From Archivesica marissinica (Eukaryota > Mollusca > Bivalvia > Venerida > Vesicomyidae), in NCBI GenBank assembly GCA_014843695.1, contig CM026390.1, forward strand, positions 98,507,470 through 98,571,469: DNA of 64,000 bases, read 5' to 3'. Below, piece by piece: positions 26,301 to 41,300 of this stretch (within the stretch, counting starts at the first letter, position 1; the number at the start of each line of letters is the position of its first letter). Both the position numbers and the translations under genes were made by a program. The notes beneath the pieces were generated by a model that did no database searches, was not told the DNA's origin, and worked only from the letters and a program-made list of their open reading frames with translations.

Positions 26301-29300
26301 GAGCATAGGTTCCACCACTCTATATGTAGGATTTACACCGAGCATAGGTTCCACCACTCTATATGTAGGATTTACGCCGAGCATAGGTTCCACCACTCTA
26401 TATGTAGGATTTACGCCGAGCATAGGTTCCACCACTCTATATGTAGGATTTACGCCGAGCATAGGTTCCACCACTCTATATGTAGGATTTACGCCGAGCA
26501 TAGGTTCCACCACTCTATATGTAGGATTTACGCCGAGCATAGGTTCCACCACTCTATATGTAGGATTTACACCGAGCATAGGTTCCACCACTCTATATGT
26601 AGGATTTACGCCGAGCATAGGTTCCACCACTCTATATGTAGGATTTACGCCGAGCATAGGTTCCACCACTCTATATGTAGGATTTACACCGAGCATAGGT
26701 TCCACCACTCTATAGAGAGCATAGGTTCCAACACTCTATAGAGAGCATAGGTTCCACCACTCTATATGTAGGATTTACACCGAGCATAGGTTCCACCACT
26801 CTATAGAGAGCATAGGTTCCAACACTCTATAGAGGCATAGGTTCCACCACTCTATATGTAGGATTTACACCGAGCATAGGTTCCACCACTCTATATGTAG
26901 GATTTACACTGAGCATAGGTTCCACCACTCTATATGTAGGATTTACGCCGAGCATAGGTTCCACCACTCTATATGTAGGATTTACACTGAGCATAGGTTC
27001 CACCACTCTATATGTAGGATTTACACCGAGCATAGGTTCCACCACTCTATAGAGAGCATAGGTTCCAACACTCTATAGAGAGCATAGGTTCCAACACTCG
27101 ATAGAGAGCATAGGTTCCACCACTCGATAGAGAGCATAGGTTCCAACACTCGATAGAGAGCATAGGTTCCAACACTCTATAGAGAGCATAGGTTCCAACA
27201 CTCGATAGAGAGCATAGGTTCCAACACTCTATAGAGAGCATAGGTTCCAACACTCGATAGAGAGCATAGGTTCCACCACTCTATATGTAGGATGTATGCC
27301 GAGCATAGGTTCCACCACTCTATATAAAATTTGTGCAAACCTGTTATAATATGAATCTTCCTGGTATGGTGAAGTTTCCCTGAATGCATCTGGTTGGCCC
27401 TGGAACCCATAGGTGACAAACATTCCAGGGTGAGGCGGCATCATAGGTGGCATGTTGTACCCGTACCCATAACCTGGTGGGTAAAAAGGCCCATACCCTC
27501 TGCCACTAGACACATCCGGATGTGGCGGTGGTCCCGAGCCCATATATTGTGGCGACTGAGGTGATGAGCAATCTGTATCCTTAAACTCTAGCGTCGGCTT
27601 TGCCGCAGCCTCTATCACAATCGGCTTACTCGGGTTGTTTGGGTCAAATAAAGTCTTTTGCCTCTGACTAGAACCCGAGTGCTGACACTCCCTCGCATTT
27701 GACTCACCTCTGTCAGGTGTATGTCCCCGCCCCCGCCCGTGAGGATCGTGCACACCTGCCTTCCTGTGATGAGGATTTGTTTCTGGCGTTTGAGACGGGG
27801 GTGGTAGATGCAGGATTCCACCGCCATGTGGCTGCTGATCATTAGAATCATGAGTACTTTGCCTCTCTGAATCTTTATGTCCGAACTCCTTATCTCTATC
27901 CCGGGATAACCTGCCGTAACTACGTTCATTATCTATTTGACCCCTATCATCTTTGTGACCCCTATCATCTCTATGACCTCTATCATCTTTGTGACCCCTA
28001 TCATCTCTATGACCTCTATCATCTCCATGACCTCTATCATCTTTGTGACCCCTATCATCTCTATGACCTCTATCATCTCCATGACCTCTATCATCTTTGT
28101 GACCCCTATCATCTCCATGACCTCTATCATCTCCATGACCTCTATCATCTCGTTGAGCCCTATCATCTCTATGACCTCTATCATCTCCATGACCTCTATC
28201 AACTCGTTGAGCCCTATCATCTCCATGACCTCTATCATCTTTTTGAGCCTTATCTCTGTGACCCTGATCATCTCTTTGGCCCCTATTATCTCTGTGGCCC
28301 CCATCGTATCTGTAACCCCTATCATCTCTTTTATCTCTATCACCTTCTTGAACCCTATCATCTCTGCTACCCCTATTTTGGTCTCTATGTCCCCCATCAT
28401 CTCTTTGACCCCTATTATGATCATCCTTATCCCTTTTGTCATGTCCACGACCCCTTCCCTTATAGTTCTGTCTCCTATCATCCCAATTATCCCTGTTAGA
28501 ATCAAACTGTCGACTGTCAGCCCCTCTAGCATTATTGTTCCTGTTTCCTTCATTTTGTTGTGGATGTTCATCATCTCTCGACCATCTTTCCCTCGAATAA
28601 AACGGATCGTCAAGGTGCTCATATGATCCTCTATTATCATAACCCCTTCCCTTTCCACCTCTATACTTCCCTCTACCCCCTCTGCCTCTACTATCACTCC
28701 TGAAATCCCCACTTTCCTTCCAGTTCTCATCCCTTGGCCCTTTCCAGTTTTCGTCTCTCGAGCCCCATCTGTTCAACCCTTCCGATGAATTCTGGCGACT
28801 AAGATTCTCTGTGCTTCTGCCTTTGTAATTGTCAACTTTAACCTCCCTCCTGTTACCATGACCACGACACGTCACTGATATATTCATGTGTTCCATGGAG
28901 CCGCTACGCCCTTTTTGAGAGCCTCCGCTGCTTTTACGCCTTCGACGTCTTCGTCGACGACCGTCGCCGCTATATGCACTCTGCACACTGTTCACACTCT
29001 GTACACTCGACACGCTCGAGTCCCTGCTTCTGAACCCTGAATTTTTAAAAATGAGCAATAAAAATTCTAAACATTAAAACGTTCACATAAATCCAACGGT
29101 TTGGTTAAATGGCCTGCCTTTATTGAGGTACTGCTGATATCAACGTCTACATATTATTACTTGTTAATGAACTGTTTATGTGCGAACCGGAAACGATGTC
29201 AATACACTACCTAGTAGCTGGACTACTTTTGAGGCTGGAGCCAATATATACTAACTCTCAAAATGTAGACATCAGGATATTAGCATTACCTTAATAAAGG

Positions 29301-32300
29301 CGGGTAATCCCGCCCTAACGTTGGACATCAGGGTTCCCGCTGTCGGTCGCCATTGGAGCCAAACAAACAAATATAGGTGCTAAATTTTGTGAATTGGCGA
29401 AAATATTTGGCGCAATTATTAATTTATTTTGGGCACATGTTTTGTCAAATACATGGCTTCAAATATTTATTTGTGAACTATTTGGCTCTTAGTTGGCTCC
29501 AAGTTTTTTTAATTGGCTCCAGTGTTTTTCAATTGGCGACAGAAGTGGCGCAGACAAATATCCAGACAGAGGGAATATGAACGTTAACTTTCAAAACATT
29601 AACTTACGAGTACCGATATCATCAATGCAACACCTAACAGTATCAAAGAGGGCATTTGATTTAAATCTTCATGTGAAACAGAATGGCTGTGTCGGGAGCA
29701 CATTCGCGCAGTACCACCGACACATTGTCCAAACAATGTCTCCCATTGTGGATTCATGGTCTAGTGGTAACAAGCTGAACTAGTAACACAGGGCACGAGT
29801 CTGACTCCTGTCTGACTCCTGCTAAACAAGTCTTTCAGCTGATGCATTACACCGATGTCACATTTTTACACGTAAAAATAGTTCTTTGTGCTGTAGGAAT
29901 ATAGGAAACGAGGCACTGAAATAAAGACATATTTGAAAATAATTAAGACGGCTATCTTCAACTCCTGGTTAATCAGGGCAACACTCCCAAAAGTATGTTT
30001 GTCAATATATATTTTGGAGGATAGAAAATGCTTAAATTGCAGATGCATTCATGCAGAGCTCTAGATAAGGTGCGTATACGCGTAATTACACATTGTTTTT
30101 TCTAAAAAACGTATTAAAATCCATCGTTGTGCTTAAAATACGTTTTGAAGATTGAGACCTGTGCGTACTAAAACGCATGATTTAGTCTCATGTGACCGTA
30201 TGATCGATTAGAGGAACATTGTTCCACTCAACCAAACGAGTCATTCACAAAAAAGGCTTTTGAAAGTTTACTTGAGTTGTCTTTAAATTTTCAGGATAGT
30301 TTGATATTTAACGGTAAATTACCCGTTGCCAAAAAAGTCAATGGGTAAAATACCCTTTACACCAAAACTTATCTAGAGCTCTGCATTCATGGTTGATTTA
30401 CATGCCTAGTGTACAGTACTGATACACAAGACATCGTATATAGTTCCATCTAAAAGTGGAAGTCGTGATAGCTCAGTGGTAGCGTGTTCGCTTCAGGTGC
30501 GAAATGCCTGGAGTTCGAGCCCTGCTGGAGCCGTTACGATTGTGCCCTTAGGCAAGGCATTTAAATTCCATGTTGCCTCTTCTCTCTCCCTCATTCCTGA
30601 TGGAATCCATGATTAATATAAGTTATAAGAACTTGTTTCGCAATCGAGCTAAAACGATTTGTATAAAATCTGAAAGACTGTTAATATTATTATGGTCAGA
30701 CAGGTATTTAAACCTGCGATCCCTGGATTTGCCGTCCAACTTGAAAACAACTGCAACACTGACAAACAAATGAAATGAAAGACAGTTTAAATGTATCAAT
30801 GTAAATGTATGTACTAATGTAGTCAAACTATTATCCAGAATTTGGCCAAATAGGTCCGTAGTCTTCGCACTCATGTCACATGATCGTAATTAAATTAAGA
30901 TCTAAAAATAGGTCCAATATGCAAATATATATGCAGTAAAACCAGTGTTAGTGGTTACCTCTATTAAGCAGCCAACCTGTATTAAGCAGCCAGTTTCAAG
31001 ATTCCCAATATAGCTTACTATACATTTGACCTCTATTAAGCAGCCACCTGCGCTAAGCTGCCACTTTCAGTGATTCCTTTTGCTGGCTGCTTAAGACGGG
31101 TTTGACTGTAATATCACCAACATGCAAATAAATATCATATGCAAATTAGTATCACCAATCGTTTACGTGCATTTCCATGGTGCTTGTCAATGGTGGAGGT
31201 TTTAAACATTGACATGTTTCCCATCTGCTTAGTAAATCATATTGGAAAACTGAATATGCGTAAATTATTCTTAGCATGTTTTCTTCATATTGCAAGTTTA
31301 AAAAATGGAACACTTGCATGCAATGCATTTTAGTATTTCCAAACAGGCATATAATATTATTTTTAAGATTTAGGGAAAAAATCAGATAGTGGAAAATCAT
31401 GAAAAAACGCTTGTGTGAATATTAAGTGTAGTACAGTATATGTACTGAAATGCAATTATATTGTGTGAATATTAAGTGTAGTACAGTATATGTACTGAAA
31501 TGCAATTCTATTGTGTGAATATTAAGTGTAGTACAGTATATGTACTGAAATGCAATTCTATTGTGTGAATATTAAGTGTAGTACAGTATATGTACTGAAA
31601 TGCAATTCTATTGTGTGAATATTAAGTGTAGTACAGTATATGTACTGAAATGCAATTCTATTGTGTGAATATTAAGTGTAGTACAGTATATGTACTGATA
31701 CGCAATTCTATTGTGTGAATATTAAGTGTAGTACAGTATATGTACTGATACGCAATTCTATTGTGTGAATATTAAGTGTAGTACAGTATATGTACTGAAA
31801 TGCAATTCTATTGTGTGAATATTAAGTGTAGTACAGTATATGTACTGAAATGCAATTCTATTGTGTGAATATTAAGTGTAGTACAGTGTATGTACTGAAA
31901 TGCAATTCTATTGTGTGAATATGAAGTGTAGTACAGTATGATGTGTATTGAAATGCAATTCTATTGTGTGAATATTAAGTGTAGTACAGTACAATATATA
32001 CTGAAATGCAATTCTATTGTGTGAATATAAGTGTAGTACAGTATATGTACTGAAATGCAATTCTATTGTGTGAATATTAAGTGTAGTACAGTATATGTAC
32101 TGATACGCAATTCTATTGTGTGAATATTAAGTTTAGTACAGCATGATATGTACTGAAATGCAATTCTATTGTGTGGATATTAAGTGTAGTACAATATGAT
32201 GTGTATTGAAATGCAATTCTATTGTGTGAATATAAGTGTAGTACAGTATATGTACTGAAATGCAATTCTATTGTGTGGATATTAGTGTAGTACAGTATGA

Positions 32301-35300
32301 TGTGTATTGAAATGCAATTCTATTGTGTGAATATTAAGTGTAGTACAGTACAATATATACTGAAATGCAATTATATTGTGTGAATATTAAGTGTAGTACA
32401 GTACAATATATACTGAAATGCAATTCTATTGTGTGAATATAAGTGTAGTACAGTATATGTACTGAAATGCAATTCTATTGTGTGAATATTAAGTGTAGTA
32501 CAGTACAATATATACTGAAATGCAATTCTATTGTGTGAATATAAGTGTAGTACAGTATATGTACTGAAATGCAATTCTATTGTGTGAATATTAAGTGTAG
32601 TACAGTACAATATATACTGAAATGCAATTCTATTGTGTGAATATAAGTGTAGTACAGTATATGTACTGAAATGCAATTCTATTGTGTGAATATTAAGTGT
32701 AGTACAGTACAATATATACTGAAATGCAATTCTATTGTGTGAATATAAGTGTAGTACAGTATATGTACTGAAATGCAATTCTATTGTGTGAATATTAAGT
32801 GTAGTACAGTACAATATATACTGAAATGCAATTCTATTGTGTGAATATAAGTGTAGTACAGTATATGTACTGAAATGCAATTCTATTGTGTGAATATTAA
32901 GTGTAGTACAGTATATGTACTGATACGCAATTCTATTGTGTGAATATTAAGTTTAGTACAGCATGATATGTACTGAAATGCAATTCTATCGCAATGTACC
33001 AAGAGAACCTCTTCGACGCTCTGTCCTGCTTCGAGTTTCTTCAGTATTTTTTCTTCTCGGCAGCGGTAGAGTGTTCGATCTCTCCGACCACTGGTCCGAC
33101 TTTGTTGAGAATCCTCCTAGGTGGCCGGGAGTACTGGATGTCATGATGTCATCTCTGCAGTTATTTGAGCAGTCCTTGAGCGTGTCTTTCTGCGAGAGGC
33201 CCAGCTCCTGACGTTCCAACCATTCCTTCATTTTCTGCGTCTCATCCTGCACCTGTACACGGTATTTATTTGTTTACTTCAGACATATTTACAACTGTAA
33301 GAATATAAACTAACCATGTAACACATGCAAGCAGACAACTAGCAGGGACATAGCTGGCAATCTTGAATTTGTAGGCCAGACTAATAAATCGAGCATGAGC
33401 AATTGTGCATATAAGGAAGGTACATTATAATATAATTTATATGCTGGGATCATTCTAGAGGGCGATGTGGGCGAAATTGTCGCCCTAGGGACCCTGACTT
33501 CGCCCTCTGGGGGGCCCCACTTCTCCATAAAAAAATAAAAAATAAAATATTTTTTGGTTTTTACGATTTTCAAACAAAATTTTGTCTAGTAAGATACACT
33601 GGCCCATTATAAAGCACTCCTTCTATTCAAATGTTGTATTTAATGATCGTACTGTGTATTTTAACCCTATTTTGCAGAAGTATATTAAAGAACACCATTT
33701 AAGGAAGCGATCACGAGCTTTCTCACTTCTCCCAAAAATTCTGACCTAGAATAAACCCTGTATATGTGTATAAGTAATGATTATTTGTTGTTGTAATTAT
33801 CATGTTGTTACTTGCTTGTACGAAATAAAAGAAATTAATTTAAAAAAAAGAGGTTTTTGTTTTGTTGTTTGTCCGCCCTTTCTAATGTGAGGAGAACAAA
33901 GTATTTTCCCCAGAAAGTGCATCACGGAATGTAGCAGGTACATACAGTCCTCATCATAAAACAAGGCAAAACGCAAGCCTGGTTTGATCCTCGGAAAGGG
34001 AAGTTTGGGTGATGGTACGAATGACCACATATGTTCACAGTTGTTCAAGCTGTAACATAGTGTCTGACGTGGTTCCGTATTTTGATTGTATAGTGATAAA
34101 AACCCAATTACAACTATTACAGAATCTTACATGTAATTAGCTATAACTTTCAAAAATGCATTGGCCGGCATATATCAAACTACCAGCCAATCAGACATGA
34201 TGTCTCGTTAGATACTATCCAGCCAGGCCTCTGTTTCTCTACACAATGGTAAGCTCTTTTATATATTACAATATGACATACAAATTCTAGTCACACCATT
34301 ATGTTCCTGATGAGATGAGGAACCGGCCGAAAATATGTTAACCCTTTCAACACCACAGACCTCTAAATAGGCTTACAAAAAGTGTAGATCCAGATGAGCC
34401 GGCTCGTGACGAGCCGTCTCATCAGGATCTGCACTTTTTGCCAGTGATATGACTATTTTTAGACATAATTACCCATTTTGATAAAGGAACTTGTCCAAAT
34501 GTGATTTTCTGATTCATTTATTGGTTTATGAATATCATGGACCAGTCCATGTGAGTTACTTGGTGTTGAATGGGTTAAACTGATGCAATATATCTCCTAG
34601 GCAAATGTCAATTCATCCTGCAACCAATCACCACATCGGCTGATTTGCAGAATCCAGCGACATATGATAAGATCATCATATTTTTAATGTTGATTCTATA
34701 GCCGTGAGATATATGTAGAATGGTGGAACCTATGCTTGGTGTATTCCTATGCTCGGCGTATTTGTCTATTTACATCCGTATTTAAAATATTTATATAGTT
34801 CTTGACTAATTTCGCTGACAGAGCTGAAGCATGGTTCAATAGCATTCCATTGCGTGTATCGGTAGCCTGATGCGACTGTCACGTGACTGGTCCAGCAGAC
34901 GAATATAAATAAACAAATCATTGCTAGAATATTTCCACCGAAACTGATACGGTGTATGAGCAATTTAGGTAGCTATCCTAATTTAAAAATCTACACCTAA
35001 CCCGAAAAATAGTTTCTATACCATTTCTGATTAAGGCCAATAAGACCTTTTATTCAATGATGTACTATATCAAAATAAGATATTCAACAAGTTATGGTGG
35101 ATAAATAAATAATAATAAGTACGCAAGTATGCCGTGCATAGGTGCCCTGAAGTATTCAGTTCCCCATATAAATGGGTGCCGACCCGACACAGTTGCGATA
35201 GCTGTATAGAGCAGCAAGGTCGCGTGATGAAACTAAAACTGTCAACAAGAGTTTTTTGAAAGTTGTTTTCACGACTTAGGAAAATAATAATATACGACAA

Positions 35301-38300
35301 GTGCAATTAACATTTTAAACTGGTCATTATATGTGGCCGAGCATAGGTTCCACCACTCTATATGCATTTTGGAAACCAGCCTAAATACATTCAAAGTACA
35401 ACACATCTATATCAACACCTAAGTTCATCAACGAGAATTTAGTCCAAACTCCAGATAATATCTTACTAGTGAAATCATAACTCCTCAATGTTTCAATTAA
35501 AGCTACATTACATCGCAAAAAGCAAATAAAATACATTTTTCACGTATAAATGCATTGCTACTACAAATTCTTCCGAATATATTCGAACACTATCATTGAA
35601 TCAATAAACAGTGTTTTTGTGGATTGAAAGTATGATTTCATATAACGGTCATCCATACTCCTGAATTGACGTTTGTTTGTCATGGGAGTCAATACTAAAC
35701 GCGAGATAATGCCATTTAGAAATAATTTAACTAAGAATAGTCTACAAATAAATAGGCACACATGTGAGATATAACGGTAAATCTGTACCATAAATCGTGT
35801 TATTCAGGATACACTAGTTGTATTACGCGTGGATGTTTACATTATTTTGTTATGTCAACAAACCGCGTATACGACGTTTGTTTATTAGTTGAAATACTCA
35901 GTATTTGAAACAAACATTTGAAAAAAAATTATACCGTAGAAATTTGTGTTTTCACTGATGTAGTGTCGCTTTAAGGAAATCAACCTACGTGTATATAGTT
36001 ATATACATAGTTATATGCACGTAGGTGTTACAAGGCTAGTTTCGCAATAGCTTTTTTGACAGTGTGATGGGTTACACAAATCTATTTTAGCTCGATTGTG
36101 AAAGAAGGTTTTACAACATTAGATTAAGCACTTAAACAGCCTCATTCCTGATGACATCCAGTCGACATGAGGGAGAGAGAAGAGGCATTGTGGACCTATG
36201 TGTCTTGTCTAAGGACACCACTACTGTATGTGATCCTGATGGGTCTCAAACTCTAAACATAGTGGATACAAACTGTAAACATTCCCAGTAATCACAAAGG
36301 AGGTAGGGTAGATATGCTGATTAACATACATGTATATTCATTAATTATGATTGGTACATGGATGTCATATATATGGAGATAGATTAGCAGTTATGCCCAT
36401 CTCTGTCATGGAATGGGTTTACTCTTTGCAGGCTAGAAGTGAAAATAACAGGCGAAATTAGTCGATAAGAAATGTGTAATATTTTCCTTATTTTTCCTAG
36501 AAAGTAGGGCTTCACATTTCAATCAAATCATCCCATCTACTCATTTCGCCTATAGCATGCTAAAGGATAAATATGTAATGGAAGTTCAAATAAGAAAAAC
36601 AGATAAATTAATTGTAGTCTGCTACAATTAGTTTAAACATATTTTATTTCAAACAATGTAACATATATACATATAGCAATTACATTACAATATAATATTT
36701 TATGTTTTGAAAAAGGATTAGATCTGAAAGCTAGATTAGCTTATAAAGGTCTTCTCCTTCTCTTCTGCTACAATTATTTGAACTATTTATAGCCTTTATT
36801 TTACCCAGCATGCAAGAGTTTATGAAAATGTCAGTCTAAAACAGTGTAAACTAGACAAACCCAGTTACAAATAGTTTTCAGCTACAAATAAGAAAAAACA
36901 GATTAATGAAGTGTCGTCTGCTACAATTATTTGAACTATTTATAGCTTTTATTTTACCCAGCATGCAAGAGTTTATGAAAATGTCAGTCTAAAACAGTGT
37001 AAACTAGACAAACCCAGTTACAAATAGTTTTCAGCTACAAATAAGAAAAAACAGATTAATGAAGTGTCGTCTGCTACAATGGACCAGTCGCGGCCTGTCA
37101 ATCAAATTCATTTGTTCATTCCAATCATCAAATTCATTTGTTCATCCAATCAGATATCGATATTTGACACACACCCTCGAAACGAATATCCGGGATATTT
37201 ACCTCCGACAAGCTAAGCTGGTGCTGAATGGTGAATTAAGGGGAAACGTGATTTAAATTTAGAAAACAATGGTTAAGCGATGTCAGTGGGGTTGTGCAAT
37301 TCAGACAGTCGCTACCTAGATCGTACAGGAAAAGGTGTTACGTTTATTCCTTTTCCAAAGCCAAAACGGAGCTTAGAAAAATGCAAACGATGGATCAAAG
37401 CTTGCGGCCGTCCCCACACACAGTTGAATGTAAACACCGTCACACACAGTTGAATGTAAACACCGTAGACGGAAATTACCACATGCATGTTTGTTCAAAG
37501 GTAAGGCTATCTTTCGATTAATATAATTATTCTTGATCGCAAGGCGCTTTCATTTTTATTAGAACATGTCACATTCTGCCCTGCCGACGTCATTATACTA
37601 CTGTATATGGACCAATCAAGAAACGAAACGGCACGGTCAGGTCCGATTCACGTGTTTTCATAACCATATTTGGGAGTATGTAAACATGGCCATTTTTTTA
37701 TACAGATCATTTAGACGATTGCAACGATTGATCCGAATAAATGGCATGTATTTTCTCATTCCACTTTGTATGTCACAGTATTTATTGCAACGATTGATCC
37801 GAATAAATGGCATGTATTTTCTCATTCCACTTTGTATGTCACAGTATTTATTGCAACGATTGATCCGAATAAATGGCATGTATTTTCTCATTCCACTTTG
37901 TATGTCACAGTATTTATTGCAACGATTGATCCGAATAAATGGCATGTATTTTCTCATTCCACTTTGTATGTCACAGTATTTATTGCAACGATTGATCCGA
38001 ATAAATGGCATGTATTTTCTCATTCCACTTTGTATGTCACAGTATTTAAGTAGTGTATACAGACTAGTGATCATTATTTACTGGTTACATGTCACTGACA
38101 TGAGGACAAACCCGGGACCCTCAATTCCTAATCTGACTTGTGCATCTGAGACGGGGTTTCTTGAAGACTTGAGCAATCATCTCACTGTACGAGTGGCTAT
38201 ATGTGTTCCATTAATGTCAAACCGCTTGCGAGGACGTGTCTTCCTAGGGCAGATTTAGCCGACCTAAGCAGTTAACCAGTAGGCAGTATTAAGCAATGTG

Positions 38301-41300
38301 TGTGAGGTGCATTGTTCAGTAACACTACATACGTGGCCTGACGAAGTATTGAACACTTCGATTCCAAATCCAATGCTCTACCATGGATGCCACACTATGA
38401 TACTTTTGTATTACATGTAGGTTTTGGATTTATTTATCATCGCAATAATTTGGAGGATAATGCACTTATGTAGACAGAACCCCATTCTAGGGCCTGCTCC
38501 GATTTTAATTCTTTTACATACAGTTATAAGCCATATCCAAAACGCTAGGATTTCAGTCGAACCCGGGACCCAACAATTCAAAATGCCATGCTGTATGACT
38601 GGACTACATACTCCACACACATTAGTATGGTATATTGGGGGATCAAATATGCAACCTCTGGATTACGAGTATGTTGGCCACCGATCCGCTAGTATATAAT
38701 ATTTTCTGATATTGTTTCACATTTATATATTTCAGCATTTTCCAGAAGGGCATCCAACCGACACATATCCAGATCCTTTGCCTGCAAATCATTTGGACAA
38801 ATGTAGACCGGTCAGACAGCCAGCCAGACGCGAGCGAGAGCCTAACACAAAACCGAAGAAAAGGAAACTTTTGTCAGAGCTTGACATCAGGTATTTACAC
38901 ACAAACATGAGAAATATAGTTTCAAACATTTATTTTGCAATGATTAGTATAGATATTATAAAATAAATATAAGTAGCATTATTATATATACTATAGAAAG
39001 AAACATTCATGTACTAGTAATCAAATAAATATAGTTTTTACATTCATTTATATACATTCTTATAGATCTGCACCTCCCACCTGGAATAAAATATACACCA
39101 TTTTTATCTGACCCTCCATTTACATAATATGTTGTATACATTTGACATCCCCCAGTTAACATACACCCCCCTCAGTTTATATACATTCATATGTCCCTCA
39201 AGCTTTTCCAGTAGTCAAAGAAGCACAGATCAGCCTCAAGATTGCAATAGTTTCATCTCCACACCAGCCTTCGACACTAATACTATGACCACCGACACAC
39301 CTAAAGGTATAAACAGTTAATATCTCATGTCCACACCAGCCTTCGACAGTAATACTATGACCACTGACACACCTAAAGGTATACTGTTACAGTTAATATC
39401 TCATGTCCACACCAGCCTTCGACAGTAATACTATGACCACTGACACACCTAAAGGTATACTGTTACAGTTAATATCTCATGTCCACACCAGCCTTCGACA
39501 GTAATACTATGACCACCGACACACCTAAAGGTATAAACAGTTAATATCTCATGTCCACACCAGCCTTCGACAGTAATACTATGACCACCGACACACCTAA
39601 AGGTATACACAGTTAATATCTTATGTCCACACACCTAAAGGTATACACAGTTAATATCTTATGTCCACACACCTAAAGGTATACACAGTTAATATCTTAT
39701 GTCCACACACCTAAAGGTATACACAGTTAATATCTCATGTCGACAGAAAATCAGTGTATATCTCGCTCATTCTGCACAGTATTGACTCCATAACTTTCTT
39801 GTCTGGCACAATACGTTGAATAAACAAGTCTTGTCGGGTGTACACCACAAAGTCATGTGTTTCCTTTAAGCTGATATTACCCCCCACCTTTTCAACGCAT
39901 AATTTCTTTCGTTTGTTTTCATCTGTCATAGCTTCTAATATAGTAGAATCTCTTATTGAGAATGGGCACTTGATTTCAAGAATCCCTACATGACCGTTTT
40001 CACACACTTTGCCATCAGGTGACGCACCAATATACGGAAAATCTGGATGTATTACTAATCCGCAGTCGTGTACATGATTGTTGGTTCTTTTTCTGTACAT
40101 GTTCCGTGCCACTTTTTCATTAGCAGTCCCATAGCTAGTTGCTGCACTAGTAAATGGTTTCGATCTTAACACACTGTCAACAAATTTTTGTGTTACTGCT
40201 GATTTCCGAATTATGAATCGGCCAAAGTTTGAAGCAGTCACACGTTTTGATCTTTCTTTGTGCCATAGATTGTTATTTGCCTGATCCCTTGTATTCTGTT
40301 CGATGTTTTCAGCATCCTCCATGCTTAATTTAACCTCTGATAGGTTGTTCTCTGTGAGTTGTGGTACATTTGTAATGTCCGTTTTGTATGGAAATGTAAG
40401 GTTACCACATGGTGTACTTTCCCGCGAGGGTCCTACTGGATGCAATAGCGGCAACTGAAAGAGAGAAATCAATTCATTACAACAACATACATCTGTTTCT
40501 TACATTTCAGAGTTGTCTGCCCTGGATATATTGGCCTTAGCAGCAGAGAACAAGATGCTACAACAGCAATTATCCAAGCAGGTGTTGTTAAATGAAGAAC
40601 TCCGCAGGGACAATGCTACTCTAAAGGACAGAATTAAATCGAAATCAGTAATCTCTGAAAGACGTGCAAGAACATTTACTGTAGAAGCAGTCAGAGACAG
40701 CCGTATAAAGGATAACTTTAAATACTATACAGGATTTATATTTTTACAGTTCATGAATATTTTTAAATTTCTTGTTCCTAACAAATTTGAATGCCCTGTG
40801 AACTTCTCAAGAACAATATCAAGCATCAGAGACATCAAACTGGAGGATCAGCTTCTTCTAACATTGATCAAACTTAGGCTTAACTTAGACTTTAAGCACT
40901 TGGCAAATCTTTTTCAAATTTCTAATCAAGATGCTGGTCTGCTTTTCCATACCTGGATTAATTACATGTATTTTAGATTTGGTTCCGTCTCCATATGGCC
41001 AGACAGAGACATACTAAAGTCAAAAATGCCAAGTAGGTTTAAGGAGGATTTTCCAGACACATTGATCATTTTTAGACGGGACAGAGATTAAAATGGAACG
41101 TCCCAGTTCACTGAGATCACAAAGTCAGTGTTACTCTGACTACAAGTCGGCAACTACATTGAAAGGGCTAGTAGGCATTGACCCTAGAGGTTCATTCACA
41201 TTTATCTCTATGTTGTTTTCCGGATGTATATCGGACAAAGTTATAACAACTAAAAGTGGATTAGTAGTGCTCTTACAACAGTTGATCGATTGCGGGTAAA

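Noticed and set aside
25959..26741. Opposed 250-codon ORFs with 13-residue repeats
   Set aside because: A 39-bp satellite derived from a transposon end, not coding.
27933..28730. Minus-frame MIEVMEMI-type ORF and plus-strand TPIISMTSII ORF
   Set aside because: They are other-frame shadows of the DDRGH repeat in SMG6 exon 7. The exon frame is fixed by conserved motifs and junction phases.
32371..32880. 169-codon minus ORF with HFSTYTVLHLYSHNRIAF repeats
   Set aside because: Two-unit form of the 50-bp array (102-bp period). No coding evidence.
37658..38258. ORFs across the five 66-bp repeats (both strands)
   Set aside because: 66 is divisible by three, so the repeat keeps frames open. They lie in an intron of the transposase gene.
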